The translations under genes were made by a program, and so were the position numbers. A stretch of 64,000 nucleotides of DNA, taken from Acetobacter sacchari. Lineage in GTDB: Bacteria; Pseudomonadota; Alphaproteobacteria; Acetobacterales; Acetobacteraceae. Each line of letters opens with the position of its first letter. Within the stretch, counting starts at the first letter, position 1. The stretch spans positions 1 through 64,000 of the forward strand of contig NZ_JAFVMF010000011.1 of NCBI RefSeq assembly GCF_017377715.1, in the 5' to 3' direction. The notes under the pieces are model-generated. The model ran no database searches and was not told the origin of the DNA. It worked only from the letters and a program-made list of their open reading frames with translations. Of the stretch, positions 47,459-55,827 are shown piece by piece.

Positions 47459-48402
47459 TTTCCGCTCACGCTTTGCGGCGGGCGCCCGGTGCGCCGCGAC
47501 ATGCCGCAAGGCGAGGAGCGTGGAGCCTGAGGTTGAGCGGCGCCCTTGGGGCGTCGGCGCTTGGTCTGGTCTCCTGCCGCCAGGTCTCGTCGCCGCCGAC
47601 CGCGCATCCTCACTACGTCGTCGGCGCCGCCTATCAGGCGGACGGCCTTTGGCGGTACCCGCGAGAAGAGTTTTCCTATCGTGAAACGGGACTCGCCGTG
47701 GTGGACGCTGGCGCCCGCCCTGTCGGGACAACCGCCGACGGCGAGGTCTACGATCCGCAGGTGATGGCGGGATCGCACCCGACGCTACAACTGCCCGTGG
47801 ACGTCACTGTCCGCAATCTGGAAAATGGGCGTGAGATCGACGTGCGCCTCGATGATCGTGGTCCGGCAAGACGGGGGCGGCTTATCTCGCTCACGCCTCG
47901 CGCGGCGGCGGCGCTGGGCATGGGCGCCGGACCCGCGCGCGTGGAGGTCGAGGAGATCGAGGCGTCAAGCAGAGGATACGCCGAAACTCTCCCTGGCGGC
48001 CCCATGCTTGCGCTGCAGGCGGCGCCGGTTGCGACAGTAACGCGGCAAGACCTGCCGCCGCCCGGGACGTCAGCACACGGCGTCGTGCGTGTCGACCCGA
48101 GGACAGGCGCGTCTGGCGCCGCTTTGACGGGCGAAATCGCCTTGCCTCGGTTCCCTGTGTCATACCGACAGGGATTTCCGCGTCCGGGTGGATTATGGGT
48201 AGAGACTGGACGTTTCACCCAGCGACGTTACGCCTCGATGGAGGCGATTCGGGCTGGGGGAACCGTGTGGCCCAGTCCAGTCGGAAGCGGTCCGGCCTGG
48301 ACGGTGCGCGTCGGCCCTTTCAACGGGGTGGACGAGGCGGACGCTGCTCTGGACCGCGCACTGGCGATCGGGTTAACCGGCGCTCATATCGTCGTCGAAT
48401 AG
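47455..48402 (+). CDS. rlpA: RlpA-like septal lipoprotein with DPBB and SPOR domains
   Basis: RlpA proteins are lytic transglycosylases that act on naked glycan strands at division sites. The 315 residues start with a lipoprotein signal (ALGASALGLVSC). The double-psi beta-barrel spans roughly residues 55-165 with GEVYDPQVMAGSHPTLQLPVDVTVRNLENGREIDVRLDDRGP, where the conserved His and Asp are present. A C-terminal SPOR domain (about 240-315: LWVETGRFTQRRYA... WTVRVGPF) would bind denuded glycan. It is coupled to mltB by a 4-base overlap and precedes dacA. Confidence 0.9.
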   Translation: MISAHALRRAPGAPRHAARRGAWSLRLSGALGASALGLVSCRQVSSPPTAHPHYVVGAAYQADGLWRYPREEFSYRETGLAVVDAGARPVGTTADGEVYDPQVMAGSHPTLQLPVDVTVRNLENGREIDVRLDDRGPARRGRLISLTPRAAAALGMGAGPARVEVEEIEASSRGYAETLPGGPMLALQAAPVATVTRQDLPPPGTSAHGVVRVDPRTGASGAALTGEIALPRFPVSYRQGFPRPGGLWVETGRFTQRRYASMEAIRAGGTVWPSPVGSGPAWTVRVGPFNGVDEADAALDRALAIGLTGAHIVVE

Positions 48403-48411
48403 GATTTGAAC

Positions 48412-49752
48412 GTGCAGACCCGACGCATACTTCTCGCCAGCGGCGCAGCCGCCCTTGCCGGTGGCGTTTCCGGCCTCTCTGGAAACCTTGACGCGGCTTT
48501 GGCCGCGCACCCGCGTCGTGGCGGTCATGCGACGCATAAGCCCGCAGCGTCGAAGGCGACCGAAGACTCCGGCGCCGTCGTTGCAACTGGCGGCGCGCCC
48601 GCGACAACGCCGATCGGACCGGTGGACACCGTCGCCCGCTGGGTGTGCATCGTCGACTTCAATTCCGGCATCGTGTTGATGGAGAAGGCGGCGGACGACC
48701 GGATGCCGCCGTCGTCCCTCACCAAGATGATGACCGCCTATGTCGTGTTCGGAATGCTGCAGTCCGGCAGGCTGAAGCTTGACCAGTCCCTGCCAGTCAG
48801 CGAGCGCGCCTGGCGCATGCAGGGCTCGAAGATGTTCGTGCCGCTCGGCGAAAGCGTGGCGGTCGAGGAACTGATTCAGGGAATGCTCATCCAGTCGGGC
48901 AACGACGCGTGCATCGTGCTGGCTGAGGGTATTTCGGGGTCGGAGGAGCAGTTCGTCGCGCTGATGAACGACACCGCCGCGAAGCTGGGCATGACCAACA
49001 GCCACTTCATGAACTCGACCGGCTGGCCTGCGGAGGGCCACTACATGTCCGCGAGAGACGTTTCCACTATTGCGACGCATCTGATCAGGGATTTTCCGCA
49101 GTATTACCATTATTTTTCTGAAAAAGATTTTAAGTTCAACAAGATAAGCCAGGGCAACCGTAACGTTCTTGTCGACAAGGGCCTGGCCGACGGGTTGAAG
49201 ACCGGACACACCGACGCTGGCGGCTTTGGGCTTTGCGCGTCCTCACTTCGTGGCGACCGTCGCGTCGTCATGGCGTTGAACGGCATGGCTTCTTCGAATG
49301 AGCGCGCACATGAGGGAGAACGCCTCTTGTCGTGGGCGTTCGCGAATTTTGAGACCGCTACGATCGTCCGTAAGGGGCAGATCGTAGATCAGGCGCCGGT
49401 CTGGATGGGCGAAGCGAGAACCGTGCCGGTCGCTGTGGCGCGTGACGTCACCATGGTTCTGCCTCATGGCTGGCAATCTCGCGTTCAGGTCGGCGTGGAT
49501 TATTCATCCCCGTTGATCGCGCCGGTTGCGGCGGGACAGGAGATTGGACGCCTGACCGTGACGATCGCAGGCGCGCCAGCGGCAGTTCCGCCAGCGCCGA
49601 CCCCGGCGCCATCTGCGGGTGGCGTGGCGCCGATCGCTCCCCAGCCGCCAGCGGCGACGTCTCTCTCTGTTCCACTGATCGCAAGTGAGGGTACGGGGAA
49701 GCTCGGGTTTGGCGGGCGTGTCGCTTATCGCCTGGGGCTGGGCGGACACTGA
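48412..49752 (+). CDS. dacA: D-alanyl-D-alanine carboxypeptidase (PBP5/6 family)
   Basis: A periplasmic low-molecular-weight penicillin-binding protein that trims the terminal D-Ala from pentapeptides. The active-site motifs are S102-LT-K105 (PPSSLTKMMT), S162-G-N164 (IQSGNDACI) and K263-T-G265 (DGLKTGHTDAGG). A signal peptide with a twin-Arg-like QTRRILLASGAAALAGG starts it. The PBP5 C-terminal beta domain and a Pro/Ala tail end it. I chose GTG 48412 because AGGA (48401-48404) is well spaced; TTG 48406 is closer to it. It ends the mltB-rlpA-dacA run. Confidence 0.93.
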   Translation: MQTRRILLASGAAALAGGVSGLSGNLDAALAAHPRRGGHATHKPAASKATEDSGAVVATGGAPATTPIGPVDTVARWVCIVDFNSGIVLMEKAADDRMPPSSLTKMMTAYVVFGMLQSGRLKLDQSLPVSERAWRMQGSKMFVPLGESVAVEELIQGMLIQSGNDACIVLAEGISGSEEQFVALMNDTAAKLGMTNSHFMNSTGWPAEGHYMSARDVSTIATHLIRDFPQYYHYFSEKDFKFNKISQGNRNVLVDKGLADGLKTGHTDAGGFGLCASSLRGDRRVVMALNGMASSNERAHEGERLLSWAFANFETATIVRKGQIVDQAPVWMGEARTVPVAVARDVTMVLPHGWQSRVQVGVDYSSPLIAPVAAGQEIGRLTVTIAGAPAAVPPAPTPAPSAGGVAPIAPQPPAATSLSVPLIASEGTGKLGFGGRVAYRLGLGGH

Positions 49753-49781
49753 GGAGATTCAGCCGAGGTGTGATTGTGCAT

Positions 49782-49811
49782 GGCGTTGTTTTTGAAATAA
49801 AAAATAACGCC
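49782..49811 (+). terminator. Hairpin after dacA
   Basis: GGCGTT (49782-49787) pairs with AACGCC (49806-49811), and TTTTT pairs with AAAAA inside, giving a long stem around GAAAT. It starts 30 bases after the dacA stop. The stem itself carries the A/T runs, so it could end transcription, but no separate T-run follows. Confidence 0.5.
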
Positions 49812-49862
49812 TTGTGAAATGACTTGAACACACCTCATTTGCAGTCGGTTTTTTCTTTGGCG

Positions 49863-49884
49863 ACACATTCATTAATGTGTTTTG
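49863..49884 (+). terminator. Second hairpin with T-run before tmk
   Basis: ACACATT (49863-49869) and AATGTGT (49874-49880) form a perfect stem with a CATT loop and run into TTTTG. It lies in the AT-rich gap (49753-50021) between dacA and tmk. TTGACA at 49885-49890 follows directly and could be a -35 element for tmk, although no good -10 is found at standard spacing. Confidence 0.45.
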
Positions 49885-50021
49885 TTGACAATCGCATTTA
49901 GTGAGTTGTTTTTAAACAAATTTATTAATATTTACCTTCAGTTCACTCGATCGCTCTTCAAAGGCGGCGACAATAACTGAACGAACCTCCCCTCGGTGGT
50001 GTGGTGGGCAATGGAGCAGCA

Positions 50022-50681
50022 ATGACGCGGGGCGTTTTCATCACGCTGGAAGGAGGCGAAGGCGCGGGCAAGTCTACGCAACTGCGCGCTTTGGCACCGG
50101 TTTTGACCCGCATGGGGTATGACGTACTGACGACCCGGGAGCCCGGCGGCTCGCCTGCGGCGGAGGCGTTGCGAGAACTGCTGTTGTTCGGCGGCGTAAC
50201 GTTTTCGTTGCGAGCTGAAATCATGGCTCACTTTGCAGCCCGTTGCGACCACGTCGACAATGTGATCCGTCCGGCGATCGAGGCAGGACGGATCGTTCTG
50301 TGCGATCGTTTTTTCGACTCCACGATGGCTTACCAGGGATATGGACAAGGGCACGCCGACCCGGCCGTTCTCGCCCTTATCACGCGGCTGAGCCGCGAGG
50401 TGGGGCTCGCCCCGGATCTCACTATCCTGTTTGAAGTCGCTCCGGCCATAGGGCGTCGCCGGATAGAGGCCCGTACGGCGGCCATAACCGGCGGTGTGGC
50501 TGCTCTCGATCGTTACGAGCAGGCTGACCCGTCTTTTCACCTGCGGGTGGCGGAAGGGTTCGCCGCAGTTGCTTCGTCGGAGCCGGGGCGTTTTCTTCGT
50601 GTATCCTCCGATGTTGACAGCCCGGAGACGATCACCGCCGCCGTCGCCAGTCGGATCGAATCTTTCCTGAAGGCGCGGTAG
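50022..50681 (+). CDS. tmk: Thymidylate kinase
   Basis: Phosphorylates dTMP to dTDP for DNA synthesis. The 219 residues have the P-loop in TLEGGEGAGKST (about residues 8-19), the TMP-binding TTREPGGSP, the DR motif in LCDRFFDSTMAYQGYGQG and a lid region with RRRIEARTA. ATG 50022 follows GGAG. It starts a tight run with holB (2-base gap). Confidence 0.95.
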   Translation: MTRGVFITLEGGEGAGKSTQLRALAPVLTRMGYDVLTTREPGGSPAAEALRELLLFGGVTFSLRAEIMAHFAARCDHVDNVIRPAIEAGRIVLCDRFFDSTMAYQGYGQGHADPAVLALITRLSREVGLAPDLTILFEVAPAIGRRRIEARTAAITGGVAALDRYEQADPSFHLRVAEGFAAVASSEPGRFLRVSSDVDSPETITAAVASRIESFLKAR

Positions 50682-50683
50682 CG

Positions 50684-51694
50684 ATGGCCGCGCCCCGAGG
50701 TTCACGCTCTAAGGCCGCGAGCGCGGCGGCTCCGATAGCGACGGAAGAGCGTCCGCTCGACAAGGCGCGAAGAGCCTCCTTGTCCCTGACGGGACACCAG
50801 GCCAGCCTTGCTGCCTTCAGAAATGCGTTTACGACCGGCAGGCTGCATCATGCATGGCTGCTCACCGGACCAGAGGGTATCGGCAAGGCTGCGCTGGCTT
50901 TTCGCATGGCTCGAATTTTGCTCAACGGCGAAGACGAGGCTTCTTCGGCAGGCAGGCAGGTGACGGCGGGCTCCCACCCGGACCTTCTGGCCATCGGCCG
51001 CAGTTACGACGAGAAAAAGCAGCGTTTTCGCGGTGAAATCGTCGCGGATGAGATTCGTCCGATTGGCGCCTTTCTCCATCGGACGGCCGCTGAGGGCGGG
51101 TGGCGGGTGGTGCTGGTCGACAACGTCGATGCGATGAACCGCAACGCGGCGAATGCACTGCTTAAGGTGCTTGAGGAACCGCCCAATCGGGCGATTCTGC
51201 TTCTGACTTGTGCGACGCCGGGCCGCCTCCTGCCCACTATTCGCAGCCGGTGCCGGACGTTGACCGTGCCGCCGTTGGACGAGGCGTCGGTGCGCGCCGT
51301 TCTGATGCGTGAGGCGAGCGATGCGGAGCCGTCGGAGATCGAGCGCGTGCTCCCGCTGGCGCAGGGATCGCCGGGGCGCGCGATTGCGTTGCTTGCTGAC
51401 AAAGGCGGGGCGTTGGCAGGCGTTGCGCAGGAAGCTTTGGCAGGCATGAGTGTCGCGCGGATGCTTGACCTTGCGGAGGGAATATCCCGCAGCGACGTCG
51501 GATTCCCGCTTTTCTTCACGCTTCTGGCGAACGCGCTGGCGTCGGCGACGCGGCAGGCCGGACGACTGGAGGAGAGCGCAGCGCTGGCTGAACGCTGGAC
51601 GAATGTGGGCCGCATCCGATCGGAAACAGAACGCTTCAATCTAGACAAGCAGGAAGCGGTCATTGAAGCGCTGTCGGTCGCTGGCGGGCGTTAG
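50684..51694 (+). CDS. holB: DNA polymerase III delta-prime subunit
   Basis: Part of the clamp loader that puts the beta sliding clamp on DNA. The 336-residue AAA+ protein shows a Walker-like segment LLTGPEGIGKAALAFRMA, the LVDNVDAMNRNAANALLKVLEEPP motif (where delta-prime and gamma/tau have a Walker B-like element), the SRC-type arginine finger in TIRSRCRTLTVPPL, and a helical C-terminus. The first 40 residues are a variable basic/Ala-rich extension. It begins 2 bases after the tmk stop. Confidence 0.92.
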   Translation: MAAPRGSRSKAASAAAPIATEERPLDKARRASLSLTGHQASLAAFRNAFTTGRLHHAWLLTGPEGIGKAALAFRMARILLNGEDEASSAGRQVTAGSHPDLLAIGRSYDEKKQRFRGEIVADEIRPIGAFLHRTAAEGGWRVVLVDNVDAMNRNAANALLKVLEEPPNRAILLLTCATPGRLLPTIRSRCRTLTVPPLDEASVRAVLMREASDAEPSEIERVLPLAQGSPGRAIALLADKGGALAGVAQEALAGMSVARMLDLAEGISRSDVGFPLFFTLLANALASATRQAGRLEESAALAERWTNVGRIRSETERFNLDKQEAVIEALSVAGGR

Positions 51695-51963
51695 CATCAG
51701 GTCGTGGCGAGCGACTGGACGGTCGTCGTGAGCCTGTGTCGTCTACGGCGAATGGAATGCGGCGATAATCCGCCGACATGACCGTCAAACCGTTGTCTGA
51801 AGATGGCGATTGCGTGGAGAACACGCCGTCGGCCCTCGCGAGAGACGTCCGCATCCGGTATGGGTGACTTCTATCGACAAGCACGCGGCAGGACCGGCGA
51901 ATCGTCAAGTCTTGCCTCGCACGCAACCCCTCGACCAGAGCAACCGGGAAGCCAAGAGCAGAC

Positions 51964-53511
51964 ATGAGCGGCCGTTTCTATGTGACCACCCCGATCTACT
52001 ATGTGAATGGCGCACCCCATATCGGTCACGCCTATACGTCGATCGCCGCCGACATCGTCGCGCGCTTCAATCGTCTTTCCGGCAAGGACGTGTTCTTCCT
52101 GACTGGCACGGACGAGCACGGTCAGAAGGTCGAGCAGGCTGCTCTGGCCGCCGGTGAGGATCCGCAGGCGTTCACGGACCGCTTCGCAGCCGAGTTCCGC
52201 GCGGTCGCGGACGTCATGGGAATTTCTTACGACGACTTCATTCGTACGACGGAGCCCCGCCACAAGGCGGGGGCGCAGGCGTTGTGGGAGAAAGTCGCCG
52301 CCGGCGGAGATATCTATCTTGGAGCGTATGAGGGCTGGTACGCCCTGCGCGACGAGGCATTTTACGGCGAAGACGAGCTGGTCACGCGACCTGATGGAAC
52401 GAAGGTCGCCCCATCTGGCGCGCCGGTCGAATGGATGCGCGAACCATCCTATTTCTTCCGGCTGTCAGCGTATCAGGACCGACTGCTGGAGCTGTACGAA
52501 AAGCATCCGCAATTCATCGGTCCCGTCGGACGAAAGAACGAGATCGTAAGCTTCGTGAAGCAGGGCCTTCGCGACCTGTCGATCAGCCGCACCAGCTTCA
52601 AATGGGGTGTGCCGGTGCCGGGCGACGAAGACCACGTCATGTATGTGTGGTTCGACGCTCTCGCCAATTACCTGACTGCCCTGGGGTTTCCCGATACGTC
52701 GGCGCCCCGCATGGCTTTCTGGCCCGCGAACCTGCATATGGTCGGCAAGGACATCGCCCGTTTCCATACGGTTTACTGGCCCGCCTTCCTGATGGCCGCC
52801 GGGATCGATCTGCCGTCGATGGTGTTCTCGAACGGCTGGTGGACGGTCGAGGGCGAGAAGATGAGCAAGTCCGTGGGCAACGTGATCGACCCGCGTGATT
52901 TCGTCGCGGAGTTCGGTCTCGATGCAGTGCGGTTCTTCCTGATTCGCGAAGTGCCTTTCGGTGGAGATTCAGACCTTTCCAGACGTTCCCTGATATCCAG
53001 AATGAACGTTGAACTCGCTAACGACCTTGGCAATCTGGCGCAGCGGACGCTGTCGCTGATCGCGCGCAATTGCGGCGGCGTCCTGCCGGAACGCGGTCCG
53101 CTTACCGAAGCCGATACGCATCTGTTCGGACAGGCCTCGCTCTTGCCGTCGGTGATGGCGGAGCAGATCGGCCGCATCGCCCTGACGGACGCGCTCGAGG
53201 AAACGTGGAAGCTGATCCGGGCCTGCAACGCCTACATCGACCATCAGGCGCCGTGGGCTCTCAAGAAGACCGACCCGGTGAAAATGGAAGCGGTCCTTCG
53301 CGTTCTGGCCGACGCCCTGCGAGTCATCGCGACCGTACTGCAGCCATATATGCCGGGCAGTATGGACAAGATGCTGACGCAGCTTGGCGTCACGACAGAT
53401 GAGAGGACACTTACTGCGCTGGATACGCCGCTTCCGGGAGGTCGCGTCCTTCCGAAGCCCGAGGGCATTTTCCCGCGCTTCATCGAGCCTGAAGCAGGAA
53501 CTGCCCAATGA
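51964..53511 (+). CDS. metG: Methionyl-tRNA synthetase
   Basis: Charges tRNA-Met, including the tRNA at 40016-40090. The 515-residue class I enzyme has the HIGH motif at 19-22 (APHIGHAYTS), the KMSKS motif near residue 299 (EKMSKSVGNVIDPRDF), and the domain order of MetG type without the zinc-knuckle cysteines. There is no C-terminal tRNA-binding extension. A 269-base gap with no recognised feature separates it from holB. Its stop overlaps tatD by 4 bases. Confidence 0.96.
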   Translation: MSGRFYVTTPIYYVNGAPHIGHAYTSIAADIVARFNRLSGKDVFFLTGTDEHGQKVEQAALAAGEDPQAFTDRFAAEFRAVADVMGISYDDFIRTTEPRHKAGAQALWEKVAAGGDIYLGAYEGWYALRDEAFYGEDELVTRPDGTKVAPSGAPVEWMREPSYFFRLSAYQDRLLELYEKHPQFIGPVGRKNEIVSFVKQGLRDLSISRTSFKWGVPVPGDEDHVMYVWFDALANYLTALGFPDTSAPRMAFWPANLHMVGKDIARFHTVYWPAFLMAAGIDLPSMVFSNGWWTVEGEKMSKSVGNVIDPRDFVAEFGLDAVRFFLIREVPFGGDSDLSRRSLISRMNVELANDLGNLAQRTLSLIARNCGGVLPERGPLTEADTHLFGQASLLPSVMAEQIGRIALTDALEETWKLIRACNAYIDHQAPWALKKTDPVKMEAVLRVLADALRVIATVLQPYMPGSMDKMLTQLGVTTDERTLTALDTPLPGGRVLPKPEGIFPRFIEPEAGTAQ

Positions 53512-54335
53512 CGGCTCCGGGAGCGGATCATGCGGTGGGCTTAATAGACTCGCATTGTCACCTCGATCATTTTTCGAACGAGGAACTGCCTCTGCTGCTC
53601 GATCGCGCACGGGAAGCCGGGCTGGACGGCATGGTGACGATCGGCACGCGGCTGTCTCGCCAACATGAGCAGAAGGCGCTGACCCGTCACTCCCGACCTG
53701 ACCTCGCGATCTGGTGCTCGATCGGCACGCACCCGGACCACGTGGACGAAGAAGAGACGCCAGAGGCCGCGCGGATAGCGGAACTCGCCGATGCGCCTGA
53801 AGTCGTGGCGATCGGGGAGAGCGGGCTGGATTATTTTCATGGGGCACCGGAGATCCGCCCGCTTCAGCAAGCGAGTTTCCGGGCGCATATCCACGCTGCG
53901 CGTCTGACCGGCCTGCCGCTGGTCATTCACGCGCGTCAGGCTGATGACGACGTCGCAGCGGTTCTGGAGGACGAGACGGAGACGCGTGGCGCTTTTCCGT
54001 TCTTGTTGCATTGCTTCGCGTCCGGGCCGGATCTGGCGCGCAGGGCGCTCGCGCTTGGCGGCTATCTGAGCTTCTCAGGGATCGCGACATTCCCGAAGTC
54101 TTCAGAACTGCGCGACATCGCGCGTATCGTGCCGCACGATCGCCTGCTGGTGGAGACGGATTCTCCGTATCTTGCGCCCGCGCCGAAGCGTGGGAAACGC
54201 AATGAGCCATCTTATGTCGCCTTCACCGCCGCGACGGTGGCGGATACGGTCGGGCTTGAGCCTGCGGCTTTCGCGGACGTCACGACTGCGAATTTTCATC
54301 GCCTCTTCACCAAAGCCCGACGACCGGCACCTTAA
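53508..54335 (+). CDS. tatD: TatD-family metal-dependent DNase/hydrolase
   Basis: A TIM-barrel metal-dependent hydrolase of 275 residues. Metal ligands are visible: H16 and H18 in DSHCHLD, the Glu of GESGLDYF, a His in LVIHARQADDD, a His in LLHCFASG, and the Asp of LVETDSPYLAP. TatD proteins (the YcfH branch) show DNase or DNA-repair-linked activity. It is coupled to metG by an ATGA overlap, a very common bacterial pairing. Confidence 0.93.
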   Translation: MTAPGADHAVGLIDSHCHLDHFSNEELPLLLDRAREAGLDGMVTIGTRLSRQHEQKALTRHSRPDLAIWCSIGTHPDHVDEEETPEAARIAELADAPEVVAIGESGLDYFHGAPEIRPLQQASFRAHIHAARLTGLPLVIHARQADDDVAAVLEDETETRGAFPFLLHCFASGPDLARRALALGGYLSFSGIATFPKSSELRDIARIVPHDRLLVETDSPYLAPAPKRGKRNEPSYVAFTAATVADTVGLEPAAFADVTTANFHRLFTKARRPAP

Positions 54336-54395
54336 AAGCGGCGCCACCAACTTTTGCGAAGAGGACGTATGCGTGACTGACGGACGGGTGGCTCG

Positions 54396-55241
54396 GTGAG
54401 CGCACAGTTGAGCATCACGGTTCTTGGGTGCGGCGGCTCGTCTGGCGTGCCGCAGATCGGAGGGCCGGACGGGCGTGGTGAGTGGGGTTCCTGCGATCCT
54501 GCGGAACCGCGGAACCGGAGGACGAGATCATCCATTGTCCTGGCCGGTCCGGATGGACGACGCATACTGGTCGATACCGGCCCGGATTTGCGGGCTCAGT
54601 TGCTGGCGACCGGGATTGGCGGCATCGACGCAATTTTCTACACGCACGCCCACGCTGATCATATTGCGGGTCTGGACGACGTAAGGCCGCTTAATTGGGC
54701 CGCTGGCCGGGCGATCGAGGCATTTGGAACTTCGGAGACGCTGGAAGAGGTGCGGACGCGGTTCGATTACGCGTTCCGGCCATGGACCACAAAAGATTTC
54801 TTCCGGCCGGGCGTCGTGGCGCGGCCAATCATGGCCGGGCAGGTTCTGGACATAGCAGGACTTTCGCTGACCGTGTTCGAGCAGGATCATGGAAAGCTGA
54901 ACTCACTGGGCTTCCGCTGCGGCTCGTTTGCTTACTGCACTGATGTCGCTTCTTTTACGGATGATGTTCTGACGCTTCTTGAAGACGTCGACACCTGGAT
55001 GGTGGACTGCTTCCAACTCAAGCCGCACTCCGCTCATGGCTGGCTGGAGCGAGTAGTGGAATGGGCAGGGCGTATTCGCCCCCGGCGTACGATTCTTACG
55101 CATCTTGGAACGGCCATGGATTGGGCGTGGATGCAGCGCGAACTGCCCAGCGGAATCGAAGCTGCTTTCGATGGGATGACCTTCTCTGTGGAAGGCGGCG
55201 CGCTGTCGCCCTCGCCCTCGCCAAGTTCCGATGCGGAATGA
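54396..55241 (+). CDS. Metallo-beta-lactamase-fold phosphodiesterase, PhnP/RNase Z-like
   Basis: A 281-residue MBL-fold hydrolase starting at GTG 54396. The metal motif is T-H84-A-H86-A-D88-H89 followed by IAGLDDVRPL. The start VLGCGGSSGVPQIGG and the LVDTGPDLR strand are typical of the PhnP-like branch, which hydrolyses cyclic phosphodiesters; an unproven RNA or nucleotide substrate is possible. It ends the holB-metG-tatD run, where this family is a regular neighbour in alphaproteobacteria. Confidence 0.87.
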   Translation: MSAQLSITVLGCGGSSGVPQIGGPDGRGEWGSCDPAEPRNRRTRSSIVLAGPDGRRILVDTGPDLRAQLLATGIGGIDAIFYTHAHADHIAGLDDVRPLNWAAGRAIEAFGTSETLEEVRTRFDYAFRPWTTKDFFRPGVVARPIMAGQVLDIAGLSLTVFEQDHGKLNSLGFRCGSFAYCTDVASFTDDVLTLLEDVDTWMVDCFQLKPHSAHGWLERVVEWAGRIRPRRTILTHLGTAMDWAWMQRELPSGIEAAFDGMTFSVEGGALSPSPSPSSDAE

Positions 55242-55827
55242 TGGCGTTTAACCCGAGAGCCTGATTTAGACACCGTAGCCATGAGGACTCGAACGATACG
55301 CGGAGCTTGAAAGCGGCGGCCAGACTTGCCGACTCCCGTTTAGTCCGCTCACATGTTCCGCGACTCGTAGGATTTTCGTCCCCCAAGAGCGCGGACTGGA
55401 CGAATAATTATCAAGCCTTTGAATCTTAAGCCGAATACTCGAGGCTTGTGTCGAATTATCTTGCTACCCGCAAGGAGAGTTCGCGATTTTTCTTGAAAAT
55501 GGCGACGGGGTTTCGATACCGTGACCACACAAAGGTCAGATCGAACCGGATCGTTTGCCTGTTTTTGTTCATAAAGACAAGACCGTCCGAACGCTTTTCA
55601 TAATGTCTTCATGGCGAACATGGAAAGGGAGAGACAGGCAGGCGTAGGCGCCAAGCGCGCCGAAGGCCGAGCGGAGGAAAGCCCGTCTGGCTCGCTCCGA
55701 ACGAACAGCACGACAGGACAGGTTGCGCCGCGGCGGCTCGCGCGCAGGACAGGAGATTCTGGACCACCGTTCTTATTCGGCGTGATGACATGAACGGTGT
55801 CATCCGCCCTCGCGGAGATCGATATTG
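55242..55827. other. Long intergenic region upstream of prkA
   Basis: About 585 bases with no supported gene. The part 55400-55620 is moderately AT-rich and probably holds the prkA promoter. CTTGAA near 55492 resembles a heat-shock -35, but a matching -10 is not convincing. Short frames on both strands read as shadows. No tRNA cloverleaf closes. Confidence 0.5.

Noticed and set aside
55242-55400. Possible tRNA after the MBL hydrolase gene
   Set aside because: No acceptor stem closes and no T-arm with TTC at the right distance is present.
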